Part shown: positions 1 to 7,170 of the stretch, one piece after another
Layout: the number at the start of each line of letters is the position of its first letter
How positions within the stretch are numbered: position 1 is the first letter of the stretch
NCBI GenBank assembly: GCA_015488075.1
Contig: WFOM01000040.1
Span: 1-11,086, forward strand
DNA: 11,086 nt
Direction: 5' to 3'
Source: Helicobacteraceae bacterium
GTDB taxonomy: Bacteria > Campylobacterota > Campylobacteria > Campylobacterales > Sulfurimonadaceae
Translations under genes and position numbers: made by a program
Notes under the pieces: model-generated
Database searches by the model: none
Told to the model about the DNA's origin: nothing
The model's input: the letters and a program-made list of their open reading frames with translations, nothing else

Positions 1-82
1 AAAATCCATTTTTTGATATCCTATTTTATTTTTTTATGAAAGTTTAGAATAAAACTCTTAAAACAAATTTTAATTAAATTCT

Positions 83-91
83 TGTTATCAT
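83..91 (+). promoter_or_regulatory. Probable extended -10 promoter of guaA-hemD
   Basis: TGTTATCAT matches the extended -10 pattern TGnTATAAT with one mismatch, and it lies in a strongly AT-rich leader. A start of transcription about seven bases downstream (near 98) would give a leader of roughly 24 nt that contains the AAAGG ribosome site at 111-115. No convincing -35 hexamer is seen, as is usual for the main sigma factor of Campylobacterota. TTTAGAAT at 43-50 is a weaker alternative. The rest of 1-121 shows nothing else that I can identify. Confidence 0.5.
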
Positions 92-121
92 TTTAAAACT
101 ATTTTAAAAAAAAGGTGTTTT

Positions 122-1663
122 ATGACACAAGCAGATATAATCGTTTTGGATTTTGGTTCACAATACACTCAACTGATTGCCAGAAGACTGAGAGAACAGG
201 AAGTTTACTGTGAGATACTTCCATATTTTACTAAAGTTGATGAGATAAAAGCAAAAAAACCAAAAGGTATCATACTTAGCGGAGGTCCGAGTTCGGTATA
301 TGCCAAAGATGCCTATGAAGTAGACAAAGGTGTCTACAGCCTTGGTCTTCCTGTGCTTGGTATATGTTACGGGATGCAAAGGATTGCGGTTGATTTTGGA
401 GGAAGTGTTATAAGAAGTGACCACCACGAATACGGCAAAGCAGAACTTCATATAATAAAACCTGACAATCCGCTTTTTAAAGACTGTGATGACAACAGAA
501 TAGTATGGATGAGTCACAGTGACAGAGTTGAAGTTTTGCCTGAAGGTTTTGAAGCGATAGCAACAAGTGATAACTCACCATATGCTGCTATAGCAAATGA
601 AGAGAAAAACATATATGCAATGCAGTTTCACCCGGAGGTCAACCACTCTGAAGAGGGTTATTTGATGCTTAGAAACTTTGCAAGAGAGATATGCAAAGTA
701 ACATCTAAGTGGAAAATGGAACACTTTTTAAAACAGCAGATAAAATCTATAAGAGAAAAAGTGGGTGAGGGCAAGGTTTTATGTGCATTAAGCGGCGGTG
801 TTGATTCAAGTGTGGTTGCCGCAATGCTTTATGAGGCTATAGGGGATCAGCTTATACCTGTATTTGTTGACAACGGACTTCTTAGAAAAGGTGAGAGAGA
901 ACAGGTTGAGTTTGTATTCAAATCACATCTTAAAGTTCCTTTAGTTGTGGCAGATGCAAGTGAGTTGTTTCTTTCAAGACTAAAAGGTGTAACAAACCCT
1001 GAAGAAAAAAGAAAAATTATAGGCCATACATTTATAGAGGTTTTTGAAGCTGAAGCCAAAAAGCATGACGGTATAAAATTTTTGGCACAGGGAACACTTT
1101 ACCCGGATGTTATAGAGTCTGTAAGTGTAAAAGGTCCAAGTGAGGTTATAAAATCTCACCACAATGTGGGAGGGCTTCCTGAGTGGATGGATTTTGAACT
1201 GATAGAACCTCTTAGAGAGCTCTTTAAAGATGAGGTTAGAAAACTAGGCCTTGAACTTGGACTTCCTGAGTCTATGGTTTACAGACATCCGTTTCCTGGT
1301 CCAGGACTTGCCATAAGAATAATGGGTGAAGTAAACGAGGATGATTTAAATCTACTAAGAGAAGCAGATGCGATACTACTTGAGGAGTTAAAAGCAAGTG
1401 GATATTATAAAAAAACATGGCAAGCTTTTGCAGTTCTTTTAAATGTCAAATCTGTTGGAGTTATGGGGGATAATAGAACTTATGATAACACAGTTGCCAT
1501 AAGAGCAGTTGAAGCAGTTGACGGTATGACTGCTACTTTTGCACATCTTCCTCATGATCTTTTGGAGAGAATAAGCAGAAGAATCATAAACGAAGTTGAC
1601 GGTATAAACAGAGTGGTTTACGATATAAGCTCAAAACCGCCTGCAACAATTGAGTGGGAGTAA
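122..1663 (+). CDS. guaA: GMP synthase (glutamine-hydrolysing)
   Basis: This cytoplasmic enzyme makes GMP from XMP, ATP and glutamine, the last step of guanine nucleotide synthesis. The 513-residue length is normal for the full two-domain bacterial form. The N-terminal class I glutamine amidotransferase domain (about 1-195) has the nucleophile elbow GICYGMQ with Cys82, and His170/Glu172 in FHPEV complete the triad. The ATP pyrophosphatase domain follows, with the P-loop SGGVDSS at 224-230. The C-terminal dimerisation domain ends in the hallmark KPPATIEWE. Start: the ATG is preceded by AAAGG with a six-base gap, and [22 protein letters not shown] is the expected beginning. The stop codon overlaps the hemD start, so the two genes are probably cotranscribed. 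Nothing is missing or truncated. Confidence 0.98.
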   Translation: MTQADIIVLDFGSQYTQLIARRLREQEVYCEILPYFTKVDEIKAKKPKGIILSGGPSSVYAKDAYEVDKGVYSLGLPVLGICYGMQRIAVDFGGSVIRSDHHEYGKAELHIIKPDNPLFKDCDDNRIVWMSHSDRVEVLPEGFEAIATSDNSPYAAIANEEKNIYAMQFHPEVNHSEEGYLMLRNFAREICKVTSKWKMEHFLKQQIKSIREKVGEGKVLCALSGGVDSSVVAAMLYEAIGDQLIPVFVDNGLLRKGEREQVEFVFKSHLKVPLVVADASELFLSRLKGVTNPEEKRKIIGHTFIEVFEAEAKKHDGIKFLAQGTLYPDVIESVSVKGPSEVIKSHHNVGGLPEWMDFELIEPLRELFKDEVRKLGLELGLPESMVYRHPFPGPGLAIRIMGEVNEDDLNLLREADAILLEELKASGYYKKTWQAFAVLLNVKSVGVMGDNRTYDNTVAIRAVEAVDGMTATFAHLPHDLLERISRRIINEVDGINRVVYDISSKPPATIEWE

Positions 1664-2301
1664 TGAGAAAGATATATCTTTTCTCTCTGACCCCTTTTGA
1701 TGACGATGAAGTTATACATATACCCACACTGCAAGTTAAGTTTTTAAAAAATGATATAAATTTTAGTAAATACGACTATCTTATACTTACTTCAAAACAG
1801 GCTGTAAACTACCTTTTGACCAATCATGACAAAAAAGATTTTTTGAACAAAAAAGCTTTATGTGTATCAAAAAAAACCGCTACATTTTATAAAGATATAG
1901 GTGGAGATGTTTTTGAACATAATAAAAATTACGGTGAAGAATTGATCGATATCATAAAAAATGAGCCAAAGAAAAGATGGCTTTATCTAAGAGCAAAAGA
2001 GGTTGCAAGCGATTTTGTAAAAAGACTCAAAAATGAAGGGTTTTGTGTAGATGAAAAAATCGTATATGAAACAAGGTGCAATGAAGGATTGAAAGATTAC
2101 AGCTTTGAAGAGGAAGCAGTGTATGTTTTTACATCTCCCTCATCTGTAAAATGTTTTTTAAAATATCATGATATAAAAGAGAAAAACAAAGTTGTAGCTA
2201 TAGGAAAAACAACCGCCTATGTTTTAAAGGGCTTTAAAAATGTTATAACCTCACCAAAACAGAGTGTAAAAGATTGTATAAATCTTGCAAAAACTCTTTG
2301 A
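1663..2301 (+). CDS. hemD: Uroporphyrinogen-III synthase
   Basis: HemD closes and isomerises hydroxymethylbilane to uroporphyrinogen III, the branch point for heme, siroheme and cobalamin. The family is poorly conserved, so the call rests on spaced landmarks in a 212-residue protein of normal size: LILTSKQAVNYL (about 40-51), the central LYLRAKEVASDF (108-118), VFTSPSSVKCFL (155-166) and the phosphate-binding-like VAIGKTTAYVL (178-188). This is the two-lobed HemD layout. I chose the ATG at 1663, whose A is the last base of the guaA stop (TAATG). It sits just after GGGAG at 1656-1660, and the protein starts MRKIYLFS, the expected first beta strand. An in-frame GTG at 1654 would add three residues but lies inside guaA without a ribosome site. 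Translation is probably coupled to guaA. Confidence 0.88.
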   Translation: MRKIYLFSLTPFDDDEVIHIPTLQVKFLKNDINFSKYDYLILTSKQAVNYLLTNHDKKDFLNKKALCVSKKTATFYKDIGGDVFEHNKNYGEELIDIIKNEPKKRWLYLRAKEVASDFVKRLKNEGFCVDEKIVYETRCNEGLKDYSFEEEAVYVFTSPSSVKCFLKYHDIKEKNKVVAIGKTTAYVLKGFKNVITSPKQSVKDCINLAKTL

Positions 2302-2340
2302 ATATCCCGTATTTAAGTAGTTTTTAATAATTCGATAGTG

Positions 2341-2346
2341 TATAAT
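2341..2346 (+). promoter_or_regulatory. -10 box of the 6S RNA gene
   Basis: A perfect TATAAT lies 40 bases after the hemD stop. Transcription would begin about seven bases downstream, near 2353, which coincides with the first base-paired position of the RNA closing stem. The upstream stretch 2311-2332 is rich in T and A (TTTTTAATAA), fitting the AT-periodic upstream signal known for this group instead of a -35 box. No ribosome site or start codon with a coding frame follows, as expected for an RNA gene. Confidence 0.7.
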
Positions 2347-2352
2347 ACCTAT

Positions 2353-2550
2353 ATACCTAAATGGTCCGCGACTATGCATAACGAGGGTTCTACATAATCG
2401 TATTGCGAAAGTTATAGAGAGTGTGGTGTGTCGGTGGCTTCGCCTGAGCTTTGTAAAAAGCGATGAAGTTGCCGCCTAAAGCACTCCTTGCTTCGCATTT
2501 TATTGTTTGGTTTTGAGAACCAAAGAGAGAGCAAGGCGGCCATTTGGGTT
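2353..2550 (+). ncRNA. ssrS: 6S RNA, regulator of RNA polymerase
   Basis: 6S RNA mimics an open promoter and sequesters the housekeeping RNA polymerase when growth slows. What I see is a folding plan. A closing stem pairs 2355-2364 with 2540-2549 and continues as CCGC (2366-2369) with GCGG (2536-2539), leaving U2365 bulged. A large central bubble has the small hairpin TTTGGTT/AACCAAA (2506-2512/2518-2524) on its 3' side, as in E. coli 6S RNA. The terminal arm pairs 2404-2409/2492-2497, GAGTG/CACTC (2419-2423/2482-2486) and GGTGGC/GCCGCC (2433-2438/2471-2476), and is capped by GCTTT-GTAA-AAAGC (2448-2461). The total of about 198 nt and the AAGGCGGCC end resemble known 6S RNAs. From memory, the position before purD also fits this group. 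The exact ends are inferred, and no U-tract terminator is visible. Confidence 0.85.
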
Positions 2551-2551
2551 A

Positions 2552-2559
2552 CCCCCCCC
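2552..2559 (+). repeat. Poly-C tract of eight between 6S RNA and purD
   Basis: Eight consecutive C lie immediately 3' of the 6S RNA closing stem and about 37 bases before the purD extended -10. Such a run stands out sharply in this AT-rich sequence. It is not followed by a T-run and so is not part of an ordinary intrinsic terminator. Runs of G or C of about this length are prone to slipped-strand length change in Helicobacter and Campylobacter. Whether that happens here cannot be told from one sequence. Confidence 0.6.
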
Positions 2560-2595
2560 ATATAAAAAATCAAACCTTAATCCTAAACCTAAATA

Positions 2596-2604
2596 TGCTA
2601 TAAT
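2596..2604 (+). promoter_or_regulatory. Extended -10 promoter of purD
   Basis: TGCTATAAT is a perfect TGnTATAAT extended -10. The predicted start near 2611 gives a very short leader of about 18 nt that just includes the AGGAAG ribosome site (2619-2624). This promoter probably drives purD, the RDD gene and lptD. It lies only about 45 bases after the end of the 6S RNA, so 6S read-through could add to purD transcription because no terminator is seen between them. Confidence 0.75.
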
Positions 2605-2628
2605 TCCACAAAAAACACAGGAAGCTTT

Positions 2629-3906
2629 ATGAAGATACTTATAGTTGGAAGCGGTGCAAGAGAATATTCCATAGGATATGGTATAAAAAAACAAGATAAA
2701 AACGATGAGATATTTTATATGCCGGGTAACGGTGCAACAGATGAGTTTGCAACAAATCTTGAGAAGATGAGTTATGAAGATTTGGCAAAATGGGCCAAAG
2801 AAAACTCTATAGAACTGACCATAGTAGGTCCGGAAGATCCGTTGGTAGATGGTATAGTGGATGTATTTAAAAAAGAAAATCTTACTATATTTGGTCCTTC
2901 AAAAGATGCTGCAAGACTTGAAGGTAGCAAAGTATATATGAAAAACTTTTTGCAAAAATACAACATCCCTACTGCAAGATATATAGAAACATCTTCACTC
3001 GAAGATGCCTACAAATTTATAGACGGTATGGATAAACTCCCAATTGTCGTAAAAGCTGACGGGCTTTGTGCTGGAAAAGGTGTGATAATCGCTCAGTCAA
3101 AAGATGAAGCCAAAAAAACCGCAGGTGAGATGTTAAGTGGAAAAGCTTTTGGAGATGCAGGTAAAAAGATAATAGTTGAAGAGTTCTTAGACGGTTATGA
3201 ACTTAGTATGTTTGCTATATGTGACGGTGATGATTTTATACTTTTGCCTGCAGCACAGGATCACAAAAGACTAAAAGATAACGATGAGGGACCAAATACA
3301 GGTGGTATGGGAGCTTATGCACCTACACCGCTTGCAAATGATGAGCTTTATGAAAAAGTAAAAGAAAGGATTATAAAACCGACACTTGATGGTATGAAAA
3401 AAGAGGGTGCAGCGTTTGAGGGAGTGCTTTTTATAGGGCTTATGATAGTTGAGAACGAACCTTATGTGCTTGAATATAATGTTAGATTTGGAGACCCTGA
3501 GTGTGAAGTTTTGATGCCTTTGATGAAATCGAGCATAAAAGATATGTTCTATAAAGCTGCTACAAACAAACTAAATGAGATAAAAGTTGAATTCAGCGAA
3601 AAATATGCCGTCGGTGTCGTGATGGCAAGCAAAAATTATCCATACTCTTCAAGTGAACCTGCAGAGATTATTTTGGATGAGGTTGTGCATGATGAGATAG
3701 CCAAAAACACACACATCTCATTTGCCGGTGTTACCAGAATGGATGACGGGAAGTTGTATGCGACAGGTGGAAGAGTGCTTATATGTATAGGTTTGGGCGA
3801 TAGTATAAAAGAAGCAAGAGATCTTGCATATCTAAGATGCGGTCAGGTTCATTTTGCCGGCAAACAGTTAAGAACAGATATCGCCTATCAGGCTTTGGGA
3901 AAATAA
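2629..3906 (+). CDS. purD: Phosphoribosylamine-glycine ligase (GAR synthetase)
   Basis: PurD joins glycine to phosphoribosylamine using ATP, the second step of de novo purine synthesis in the cytoplasm. At 425 residues it has the normal single-enzyme length. It opens with the N-terminal glycine-rich loop VGSGAREYSI (6-15), followed by VGPEDPLVDGI (66-76). The ATP-grasp core shows VVKADGLCAGKGV (140-152), QDHKR (210-214), PNTGGMGAY (222-230) and the metal-binding EYNVRFGDPE (282-291). The C-terminal domain has GGRVL (380-384). Many bacteria read GREH in the first loop, whereas here it is AREY. I recall a similar Tyr in Helicobacter PurD and treat it as a lineage variant. The ATG is preceded by AGGAAG at a good distance. 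Its stop overlaps the next start (TAATG), so it heads an operon with the RDD gene and lptD. Confidence 0.97.
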   Translation: MKILIVGSGAREYSIGYGIKKQDKNDEIFYMPGNGATDEFATNLEKMSYEDLAKWAKENSIELTIVGPEDPLVDGIVDVFKKENLTIFGPSKDAARLEGSKVYMKNFLQKYNIPTARYIETSSLEDAYKFIDGMDKLPIVVKADGLCAGKGVIIAQSKDEAKKTAGEMLSGKAFGDAGKKIIVEEFLDGYELSMFAICDGDDFILLPAAQDHKRLKDNDEGPNTGGMGAYAPTPLANDELYEKVKERIIKPTLDGMKKEGAAFEGVLFIGLMIVENEPYVLEYNVRFGDPECEVLMPLMKSSIKDMFYKAATNKLNEIKVEFSEKYAVGVVMASKNYPYSSSEPAEIILDEVVHDEIAKNTHISFAGVTRMDDGKLYATGGRVLICIGLGDSIKEARDLAYLRCGQVHFAGKQLRTDIAYQALGK

Positions 3907-4358
3907 TGACACCCAAAGAACTTCAAGAGCTTTTATACAGAGAAAATATAAAGCTTGCTTCTGTTTCAAAAAGAGCTATAGCTTTTATGATAGATGAGCT
4001 TTTGCTTAGTCTTGTATTTGTAATAGCTCTTTGGGACGGTATATCCGGTGCAAAAAATTCCATAGAGATGATAGAATCGATTCAGTCTGCAACACTTTAT
4101 TTTGTAATGGTAAAGATAGCATATCAGACATTTTTTACATACAAATACGGTGCAAGTCTTGGAAAAATATATATGAAGATAAAAGTTGTAGATATAAATA
4201 CACTAGAGTATCTTGATTTTTTTTCTTCGTTAAACAGAGCTATAGTTAGAATAATTTCTGAAATGTTTTTTTATCTTGGTTTTTTGTGGGGTGTGTTAAA
4301 TCCTACCAGGCAGACCTGGCATGATTTGGTTGCAAGAAGTATAGTTATAGAGAACTGA
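3906..4358 (+). CDS. RDD family membrane protein
   Basis: This 150-residue inner-membrane protein belongs to the RDD family, named for one Arg and two Asp. Here they match Arg23 and Asp30 in SKRAIAFMIDELLL, and Asp140 in RQTWHDLVA near the C-terminus. Hydrophobic segments lie at about 29-43, 62-78 and 112-131, and the typical GASLGKIYMKIKVVD loop at 82-96 follows the second. Its role is not known from sequence. Some RDD proteins have been linked to ion transport, but nothing here shows a substrate. I start at the ATG at 3906, which overlaps the purD stop (TAATG), because the core motif begins soon after. An in-frame ATG at 3837 would add 23 unrelated residues read through purD. Its place between purD and lptD suggests cotranscription, and it is only four bases from lptD. 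Confidence 0.88.
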   Translation: MTPKELQELLYRENIKLASVSKRAIAFMIDELLLSLVFVIALWDGISGAKNSIEMIESIQSATLYFVMVKIAYQTFFTYKYGASLGKIYMKIKVVDINTLEYLDFFSSLNRAIVRIISEMFFYLGFLWGVLNPTRQTWHDLVARSIVIEN

Positions 4359-4362
4359 GTAT

Positions 4363-6504
4363 ATGCGATATATCGTTTTTGTTTTATTGGTATGTTTTGG
4401 TTTGTATGGTGAGAACGGGCAAAAAAAGATAGAAATTTTTGCGACTGAGTTTAAATCAAAAGGTGATATACTCTATCTCAGTAATGGTGTAACCATTGTT
4501 TACGGAGATTATATACTTAACTCAAAAAGGGCAAAATACGACAAAAATACAAAAATTTTGGAGCTTTTTGGAAATATAAAAGTAACTTCACATAATAAAT
4601 ACAAAATCCTTGGAAAATATGCAAAACTTGACTTAAAAAACAAAACAAGGGAATTTAAACCTTTTTTTATGCTTGAAAGAGAGTCAGATGTATGGCTAAG
4701 CAGTGAATGCAGCAATATTGACAAAAAATATATAGATATAGATTCGGGTGTGGTTAGCGGATGTGATCCGATAGATCCTCTGTGGCAGATAGAGTTTTCT
4801 TCATCAAGTTATCACAGAGATACAAAGTGGCTGAATCTTTACAATGCTGTTTTGTATATATATGATATCCCTGTGTTTTATACACCGTATTTTGGATATT
4901 CGCTGGATAAAACAAGAAGAACTGGGCTTTTGCCTCCGGGGCTTGGTATTTCAAATGATGAGGGGCTATATTATCAACAGCCTATATATATAGCAGAGCA
5001 AAACTGGTGGGATTTGGAGTTAAATCCGCAAATAAGGACACTAAGGGGAAAGGGGGTGTATTCAACATTCAGGTTTGTTGATTCAAAATACTCAAAAGGG
5101 TATATAAAAGCAGGGTATTTTAAAGAAAACGGGACATATTATATAAAGCATGATCTAAAAAATAAATCTCATTACGGATTTAATATAAAATATGAAAATA
5201 TAGATTTGGTAAAAAGCTGGTTTGACAAAGATTTGGATGCCCAGACGGCACTCTATCTTGATGTAAATCATATGAATGATGTTGATTATATTAACCTGGC
5301 AAAAAATGATGTAACAAAGACTGTTACTTCAAACCAGGTCCTTTCAAGAATAAACCTATTTTACAATTCAGTAGATAATTATGTCGGAGTTTACGGCAAC
5401 TACTATATAGACCTTTCAAAATCGGACAATACCAAAACACTTCAAAAACTACCTACACTGCAGTATCACAGATATATAGATACCTTGCTTGGGAACTATC
5501 TTATATACAATTTTGATTTGAAATCAACAAATCTTTATAGAAAAAACGGCACAAATGCTATACAAACAAATCTCAGTATCCCAATAACGATTCAGTCAAA
5601 AATTTTTGACGAGTATGTAACTTTGGCATATTCATCAAATTTGTTCGGACAATACACAAAGTTTATAGATAACAATACAACCTATCTTAAAAACGGGTAT
5701 TATGCAAGAAGTATAAACAGTTTTGTTGTATCTTCACAGCTTACAAAACCGTATAAAAATTTTGTTCATACTTTGAATTTTTCCGCTTCTTATATAACAA
5801 AAGGATTTAACAAAACATCGGGATACTATGAAACCAATAAGGATTTGTGTTTTGAACATCCAAGTTCCGATGAATGTGAATTTTACAATATAGCCGATAT
5901 TAAAGAGGCTTTGTTTTTGAACTTTTCACAGTATGTTTATGACAAAGACAACTCCCAAAGGCTGTATCACAGGCTATCGCAAATTATCGTTGATTATAAT
6001 AAACAGACTCAGGATATAGGTGAACTTGAAAACGAACTGGAATTTAAGATAACATCAAATCTGGATTATTACAATAACACTTTTTACAACTACAGCAATA
6101 AAAATATTTCAAAAACCTTAAACAAACTTACCTACAACAATTATGGATTTAGCATATCTCTTTCACATTTTTTTAAAAACAGTTTTGACGAAAATCCAAA
6201 TACAAGCTACATAACATCATCTTTTAACTACCGGTTCAATTCACATTACAGTTATATGGCATCGTTTGATTATGATCTTATACAAAAAACTAAAAAACAG
6301 GCACAAATCGGTTTTCTTTACGATAAAAGATGTTGGCAATTCGGTCTTAGGTATGCAGAGAATAACAGACCTATACTTACAAATAACGAAGCAAAATCTA
6401 TATATGACAGATATATATATATAACCATACTACTAAAACCTATAATGAAAGCCGGAAGCAGTAGTAACTTTGGCTTCAGGCTTCCCTCAACACTAACAAA
6501 TTAA
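4363..6504 (+). CDS. lptD: LPS-assembly outer-membrane protein LptD
   Basis: LptD (also OstA/Imp) is the beta-barrel that, with LptE, inserts lipopolysaccharide into the outer leaflet. The 713-residue protein starts with a signal peptide (MRYIVFVLLVCFGLYG, cleavage probably near 16-18). The periplasmic OstA-like jellyroll follows at about 22-105, showing the repeated pattern LSNGVTIVYGDYIL and NSKRAKYDKNTKILELFGN. The LptD-specific segment contains PVFYTPYFGYSLD and RRTGLLPPGLGIS (about 170-197). The remainder is rich in Tyr, Asn and alternating aromatic strands, typical of a barrel. Cysteines after the signal peptide are 116, 134, 496, 505 and 657; the adjacent Cys-Cys pair of E. coli LptD is absent. 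It is shorter than the E. coli protein (about 780). The start follows the RDD stop by four bases with only a weak ribosome site (GAGAAC). Confidence 0.93.
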   Translation: MRYIVFVLLVCFGLYGENGQKKIEIFATEFKSKGDILYLSNGVTIVYGDYILNSKRAKYDKNTKILELFGNIKVTSHNKYKILGKYAKLDLKNKTREFKPFFMLERESDVWLSSECSNIDKKYIDIDSGVVSGCDPIDPLWQIEFSSSSYHRDTKWLNLYNAVLYIYDIPVFYTPYFGYSLDKTRRTGLLPPGLGISNDEGLYYQQPIYIAEQNWWDLELNPQIRTLRGKGVYSTFRFVDSKYSKGYIKAGYFKENGTYYIKHDLKNKSHYGFNIKYENIDLVKSWFDKDLDAQTALYLDVNHMNDVDYINLAKNDVTKTVTSNQVLSRINLFYNSVDNYVGVYGNYYIDLSKSDNTKTLQKLPTLQYHRYIDTLLGNYLIYNFDLKSTNLYRKNGTNAIQTNLSIPITIQSKIFDEYVTLAYSSNLFGQYTKFIDNNTTYLKNGYYARSINSFVVSSQLTKPYKNFVHTLNFSASYITKGFNKTSGYYETNKDLCFEHPSSDECEFYNIADIKEALFLNFSQYVYDKDNSQRLYHRLSQIIVDYNKQTQDIGELENELEFKITSNLDYYNNTFYNYSNKNISKTLNKLTYNNYGFSISLSHFFKNSFDENPNTSYITSSFNYRFNSHYSYMASFDYDLIQKTKKQAQIGFLYDKRCWQFGLRYAENNRPILTNNEAKSIYDRYIYITILLKPIMKAGSSSNFGFRLPSTLTN

Positions 6505-6505
6505 A

Positions 6506-6514
6506 TGGTATAAT
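6506..6514 (+). promoter_or_regulatory. Extended -10 directly before the phosphoribosyltransferase start
   Basis: TGGTATAAT is a perfect TGnTATAAT. Only five bases separate its end (6514) from the ATG at 6520, so transcription would start at or within a base or so of the A of the start codon. The 15 bases between the lptD stop and the ATG hold this box and no Shine-Dalgarno sequence. The spacing predicts a leaderless mRNA for the phosphoribosyltransferase, and probably for pnp behind it. Confidence 0.6.
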
Positions 6515-6519
6515 TTCTT

Positions 6520-7170
6520 ATGCAAAAGTATAAAGATGTGTTAAAAGACAGATATGAAGCTGCCAGAAAACTAAAAGATATAATACCTATGCACAAGCTT
6601 AAAGAGGAGGACTGGCAGATAGTTGCCATATCTGACGGCGGGCTTGTTATAGCAGACGAGATTAGAAAAAATCTCTCAAACAATATAGACTATATTTTCA
6701 GCGAATCGATAAAAGCACCAAACAACAGTGAATGTGAAGTTGCAAGAGTAAGTGAAAACGAAGAGATTATAATCATAGACGAGCTTATAGATTCTTTTGA
6801 TATAAAGCTTGATTTTATTTACGGCGAAGCCCAGAGAAAACATGAAGAAAAGATACTAAGCTATATTTACAAATACAGAAAAGGCAAACCTTTTTTGGAT
6901 GTTTGCGACAAGATTGTTTTACTTGTTGATGAGGGGAGTGAAACAGGTGTCAGGCTTACAACGGCGATTAAAAGTATATTTGCACTCAAGCCAAAAGCTA
7001 TATATGTTGCGGTTCCGCTTATCCCGACTGCCGTTTTGGAGATGATAGAGCCTTATGTGGATGATGTTTATTTTATATGGGATATAGATGATTATGTTGA
7101 GACATCTTTGTATTATCGAAGATTTGATGATATAAAAGAGGAAGAAATCGAAAAAATTTTAGGAGTTTAG
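6520..7170 (+). CDS. Phosphoribosyltransferase-like protein, substrate unknown
   Basis: This 216-residue cytoplasmic protein has the type I phosphoribosyltransferase fold. The N-terminus YKDVLKDRYEAARKLKD (4-20) matches the family's F-x-D-R-x-x-A-G-R opening. VAISDGGLVIADEI (35-48) stands where PRGG-V-A-EIA is found. The PRPP-binding segment is IVLLVDEGSETGVRL (132-146), against the usual VDDG-ATG. The tail VETSLYYRRFDDIKEEEIEKIL resembles the Y-x-D-F-x-x-x-D-E-E-V end of stand-alone members. The loop's second Asp is replaced by Glu138 and the PRGG Arg is lost (SDGG), so activity on PRPP is uncertain. It could be a binding or regulatory protein. A Glu/Asp/Lys-rich stretch (about 69-118) fills the middle. 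The ATG at 6520 is kept because the conserved opening begins at residue 4. The stop abuts the pnp ATG directly, suggesting cotranscription. Confidence 0.75.
   Translation: MQKYKDVLKDRYEAARKLKDIIPMHKLKEEDWQIVAISDGGLVIADEIRKNLSNNIDYIFSESIKAPNNSECEVARVSENEEIIIIDELIDSFDIKLDFIYGEAQRKHEEKILSYIYKYRKGKPFLDVCDKIVLLVDEGSETGVRLTTAIKSIFALKPKAIYVAVPLIPTAVLEMIEPYVDDVYFIWDIDDYVETSLYYRRFDDIKEEEIEKILGV

Noticed and set aside
1..121. Possible riboswitch (for example a guanine or PRPP type) ahead of guaA
   Set aside because: The leader is nearly all A and T, shows no convincing long stems, and the likely transcript start leaves only about 24 nt.
1654..1662. GTG start three codons upstream for hemD
   Set aside because: It lies inside guaA with no ribosome site, and the ATG at 1663 gives the typical HemD N-terminus.
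2546..2570. Intrinsic terminator after the 6S RNA (GGG-TTA-CCC)
   Set aside because: The stem is only three pairs and is followed by C and A runs, not T.
2500..2694. A 64-codon minus-strand reading frame across the end of the 6S RNA and the start of purD
   Set aside because: It crosses the 6S structure, the purD promoter and the purD N-terminus on the opposite strand, has no ribosome site and shows no recognisable protein pattern.
3837..3905. Upstream ATG extending the RDD protein by 23 residues
   Set aside because: The extra residues are an out-of-frame reading of the purD C-terminus and do not look like the family. The ATG at 3906 overlaps the purD stop in the usual coupled way.
6579..6591. 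TATAAT followed by an in-frame ATG inside the phosphoribosyltransferase gene, as an alternative promoter and start
   Set aside because: The bases are the codons for Asp-Ile-Ile and lack the TGn extension. Starting there would delete the conserved N-terminal segment.
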